The notes under the pieces were generated by a model that ran no database searches, was not told the DNA's origin, and saw nothing but the letters and a program-made list of their open reading frames with translations. The translations under genes were made by a program, and so were the position numbers. Positions 61,998 through 64,000 of a stretch of 64,000 nt of DNA are shown here, in pieces (within the stretch, counting starts at the first letter, position 1; every line of letters starts with the position of its first letter). This DNA is from Streptomyces drozdowiczii (GTDB taxonomy: Bacteria > Actinomycetota > Actinomycetes > Streptomycetales > Streptomycetaceae). Where the stretch lies: positions 6,386,001-6,450,000 of the forward strand of contig NZ_CP098740.1 of the NCBI RefSeq assembly GCF_026167665.1, written 5' to 3'.

Positions 61998-63476
61998 ATG
62001 GCAGACAGCGCGGGGGACCGGGGTTCCGACGGGCACGACACGCCCGATCCGCGACGGTGGCGCGCGCTTGCCGTCTGCCTGGTCGCCGGGTTCATGACCC
62101 TCCTGGACGTCTCGATCGTCAACGTCGCGCTCCCCTCCATCAAGGAGGGGCTGCACACCCCGGAGTCCGACCTGCAATGGGTCCTCTCCGGTTACGCGCT
62201 GGCCTTCGGCCTGTTCCTCATCCCGGCCGGACGGCTCGGCGACGCCCGCGGCCGGCGCGCCGTGTTCATGGCGGGGCTCACGCTCTTCACGCTGTCCTCC
62301 GCGGCCTGCGGGGCCGCCCAGTCCAGCATGTGGCTGGTGATCGCCCGACTGGTCCAGGGGCTCGCCGGCGGCATGGTCTCGCCGCAGATCTCCGCTCTCA
62401 TCCAGCAGATGTTCCAGGGCCGCGAGCGCGGTCGCGCCTTCGGCATGTTCGGCACGGTGGTCGGCATCTCCACCGCCGTCGGCCCGCTCCTCGGCGGCCT
62501 GCTGATCCAGGCGGCCGGAGCCGAGGAGGGCTGGCGCTGGGTCTTCTACGTCAACCTGCCGCTGGGGCTCGTCTGCCTCCTGCTGGCCCGCCGCCTGCTG
62601 CCCGACACCCCGTCGGCCGGCCCGGTCCGGCTGCGGGACCTCGACCCGCTCGGCGTGCTGCTGCTCGGCACCGGGGTCCTGGCCCTGCTGCTGCCCTTCG
62701 TCCAGTCCCGCCAGTGGCCCGGCGACGAGAAGTGGCTGCTGCTGATCCTGGCCGTGGCGCTGCTCGGCGCGTTCGTCGGCTGGGAGTCCCGGTGCGGCCG
62801 GCGCGGCACCCAGCCGGTCGTGGACCTCCGGCTCTTCAAGGTGCGCTCGTACTGGCTTGGCTGCCTGCTCATCCTGCTGTACTTCGCCGGATTCACCTCG
62901 ATCTTCTTCATCACCACGCTCTACCTCCAGAGCGGCCTGCACTACACCGCCCTCCAGGCCGGTCTGGCGATCACCCCCTTCGCCCTCGGCTCCGCCGTCG
63001 CCGCGAGCCCCGGTGGCCGGCTCGTCGGACGCTTCGGCCGTCCCCTCGTCGTCGTCGGCCTGGCCGCCGTGGCCATCGGGCTCGGGGCCACCGCGCTCGC
63101 CGTCCACCTGGTGCCCGGCCGGGGTGCCGGCTGGGCGATGGCGGCCCCGCTGCTCTTCGCGGGGCTCGGCAGCGGCCTGGTCATCGCCCCCAACCAGACC
63201 CTGACGCTCTCCGAGGTGCCGGTGGCCACCGCGGGCAGCGCCGGCGGCACGCTCCAGACCGGGCAGCGCGTCGGCTCCGCGATCGGGATCGCCGCCGTCG
63301 GAGCGGTGTTCTTCGCCCAGGTCGGCGGGGACGGCTGGTCCGACGCGTACGACCACGGGCTCATCGTCTCCGTCGCCTTCGTCGTCGGCGCCCTGCTCGT
63401 CGCCATCGCCGACGTGGGCGGCGGCCGACGGGGCAGACGGCGTACACAGCACTCCCCACCCGCAGCCGCCTCCTGA
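61998..63476 (+). CDS. MFS drug-resistance transporter (DHA2, 14-TM)
   Basis: 492 residues with about 14 transmembrane helices. Motif A GRLGDARGRRAV (about 81-92), the N-terminal LDVSIVNVALPSIKEGLHTPESDLQWVLSGYAL, and motif C-like GPLLGGLLI are typical of DHA2 exporters driven by the proton gradient. The substrate is unknown. ATG 61998 was preferred to 61962, which would add a stretch with no hydrophobic segment. A GST-like gene follows 10 bp later, so the two are probably cotranscribed. Confidence 0.93.
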   Translation: MADSAGDRGSDGHDTPDPRRWRALAVCLVAGFMTLLDVSIVNVALPSIKEGLHTPESDLQWVLSGYALAFGLFLIPAGRLGDARGRRAVFMAGLTLFTLSSAACGAAQSSMWLVIARLVQGLAGGMVSPQISALIQQMFQGRERGRAFGMFGTVVGISTAVGPLLGGLLIQAAGAEEGWRWVFYVNLPLGLVCLLLARRLLPDTPSAGPVRLRDLDPLGVLLLGTGVLALLLPFVQSRQWPGDEKWLLLILAVALLGAFVGWESRCGRRGTQPVVDLRLFKVRSYWLGCLLILLYFAGFTSIFFITTLYLQSGLHYTALQAGLAITPFALGSAVAASPGGRLVGRFGRPLVVVGLAAVAIGLGATALAVHLVPGRGAGWAMAAPLLFAGLGSGLVIAPNQTLTLSEVPVATAGSAGGTLQTGQRVGSAIGIAAVGAVFFAQVGGDGWSDAYDHGLIVSVAFVVGALLVAIADVGGGRRGRRRTQHSPPAAAS

Positions 63477-63486
63477 GGAGAACGCG

Positions 63487-64000
63487 ATGAACGACTCCGC
63501 CGGCACCGACGGCAACAGCTCGTACGGTCACAAGCCCTTCAAGCGCTCCCGCAGCCACTTCGCGGACCGCGTCACCGCCGACGGCCGCGACGGCTGGCCC
63601 GTCGAGGCGGGCCGCTACCGGCTCGTCGCCAGCCGGGCCTGCCCCTGGGCCAGCCGCGCCCTGGTCTCCCGCCGGCTGCTCGGCCTGGAGGACGCGCTCT
63701 CGCTCGCCGTCGCCGACCCGCTCCAGGACGACCGCAGCTGGCGCTTCACGCTCGACCCGGATGGCCGGGACCCGGTGCTCGGCATCCGCTACCTCAGCGA
63801 GGCGTACGACGCCCGCGAGCGCGACTACCCGGGCGGCGTCAGCGTCCCGGCGATCGTCGACGTACCCAGCGGGAAGCTGGTCACCAACGACTACCAGCAG
63901 ATCACCCTGGACCTCGCCACCGAGTGGACCGCCCTGCACCGCCCCGGCGCGCCCGACCTCTACCCCGAGCCGCTGCGCGCGGAGATCGACGAGGTCATGG
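63487..64000 (+). CDS. glutathionyl-hydroquinone reductase-like GST (3' end outside the window)
   Basis: 171 residues visible, frame open to the window end. SYGHKPFKRSRSHFADRV, YRLVASRACPWASRALVSRRLLGLEDALSLAVADPLQDDRSWRF and VPAIVDVPSGKLVTNDYQQIT are the thioredoxin-fold domain of Xi-class GSTs (YqjG/ECM4), with the catalytic Cys in ACPWA. Because Streptomyces make mycothiol and not glutathione, the natural thiol is probably mycothiol. ATG follows GAGGAGAACGCG, 10 bp after the MFS gene. Confidence 0.92.
   Translation, partial: MNDSAGTDGNSSYGHKPFKRSRSHFADRVTADGRDGWPVEAGRYRLVASRACPWASRALVSRRLLGLEDALSLAVADPLQDDRSWRFTLDPDGRDPVLGIRYLSEAYDARERDYPGGVSVPAIVDVPSGKLVTNDYQQITLDLATEWTALHRPGAPDLYPEPLRAEIDEVM

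Overview
This is a single high-GC actinobacterial chromosome segment, almost certainly Streptomyces. The evidence is the strong G/C bias at third codon positions, frequent GTG/TTG starts, many 4-bp ATGA/GTGA start-stop overlaps, several SpoIIE-type PP2C phosphatases, a DUF1876 gene, a sugar ABC importer with no linked ATPase (the MsiK-shared arrangement), and rare TTA leucine codons (the bldA signature). I saw no tRNA, rRNA, CRISPR array, transposase, integrase or phage gene. The window starts inside a glycosyltransferase gene and ends inside a glutathione-S-transferase-like gene.

Region 1 (1-14.1 kb) is a Wzx/Wzy-type exopolysaccharide locus. It holds two GT4 and one GT2 glycosyltransferases, a Wzz/BY-kinase-like chain-length protein with a degenerate P-loop, a flippase, a polymerase, GDP-mannose 4,6-dehydratase plus GDP-fucose synthase (GDP-L-fucose supply), an initiating phosphoglycosyl transferase carrying a TTA codon, a lipoprotein and a secreted beta-propeller/FnIII/LamG protein. 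Region 2 (14.4-28.1 kb) is mixed: an alditol oxidase, a MASE1 membrane sensor next to a separate SpoIIE phosphatase, DUF1876, a small secreted lamin-tail protein with a structured leader, a frameshifted PAS-GAF-SpoIIE-ATPase protein, a family PL11 rhamnogalacturonan lyase, a frameshifted phosphoglucomutase, a phosphopantetheinyl transferase, a GNAT, and a TetR gene divergent from an NmrA-type reductase gene broken by an amber codon.

Region 3 (28.1-38.2 kb) is the most coherent catabolic system: a 1425-residue multidomain GH87 alpha-1,3-glucanase, an ABC importer (lipoprotein plus two permeases) and a cytoplasmic GH13 alpha-glucosidase. Perfect hairpins lie between the importer and enzyme genes. 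I read it as an alpha-1,3-glucan (fungal wall or biofilm glucan) utilisation locus. Region 4 (38.2-46.1 kb) has a cupin, a GNAT behind a perfect LacI-type palindrome, a signal-less TroA-like protein with a TTA codon, a PfkB sugar kinase, and then a compact set of two ketosynthases, an acyl-CoA oxidase-like flavoprotein, an ACP and a tiny membrane peptide. This set looks like an undescribed fatty-acid-like pathway.

Region 5 (46.1-51.4 kb) is a cobalamin acquisition unit: a cobalamin riboswitch, btuF/C/D-type importer genes, and a CbiZ-type amidohydrolase gene beyond a PRC-barrel/DUF2382 stress protein. Region 6 (51.4-64 kb) contains oxidoreductases, GNATs, a third SpoIIE phosphatase, a TetR-SDR-ADH group, a Nudix hydrolase, a dhaKLM operon (dhaK frameshifted), DUF1697, a MerR/Mop molybdate-binding regulator, an MFS exporter and a GST. 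Three genes are broken by one missing base in a four-base G run, and a fourth start region has a matching +1 anomaly. This repeated signature suggests homopolymer sequencing errors rather than four real pseudogenes.
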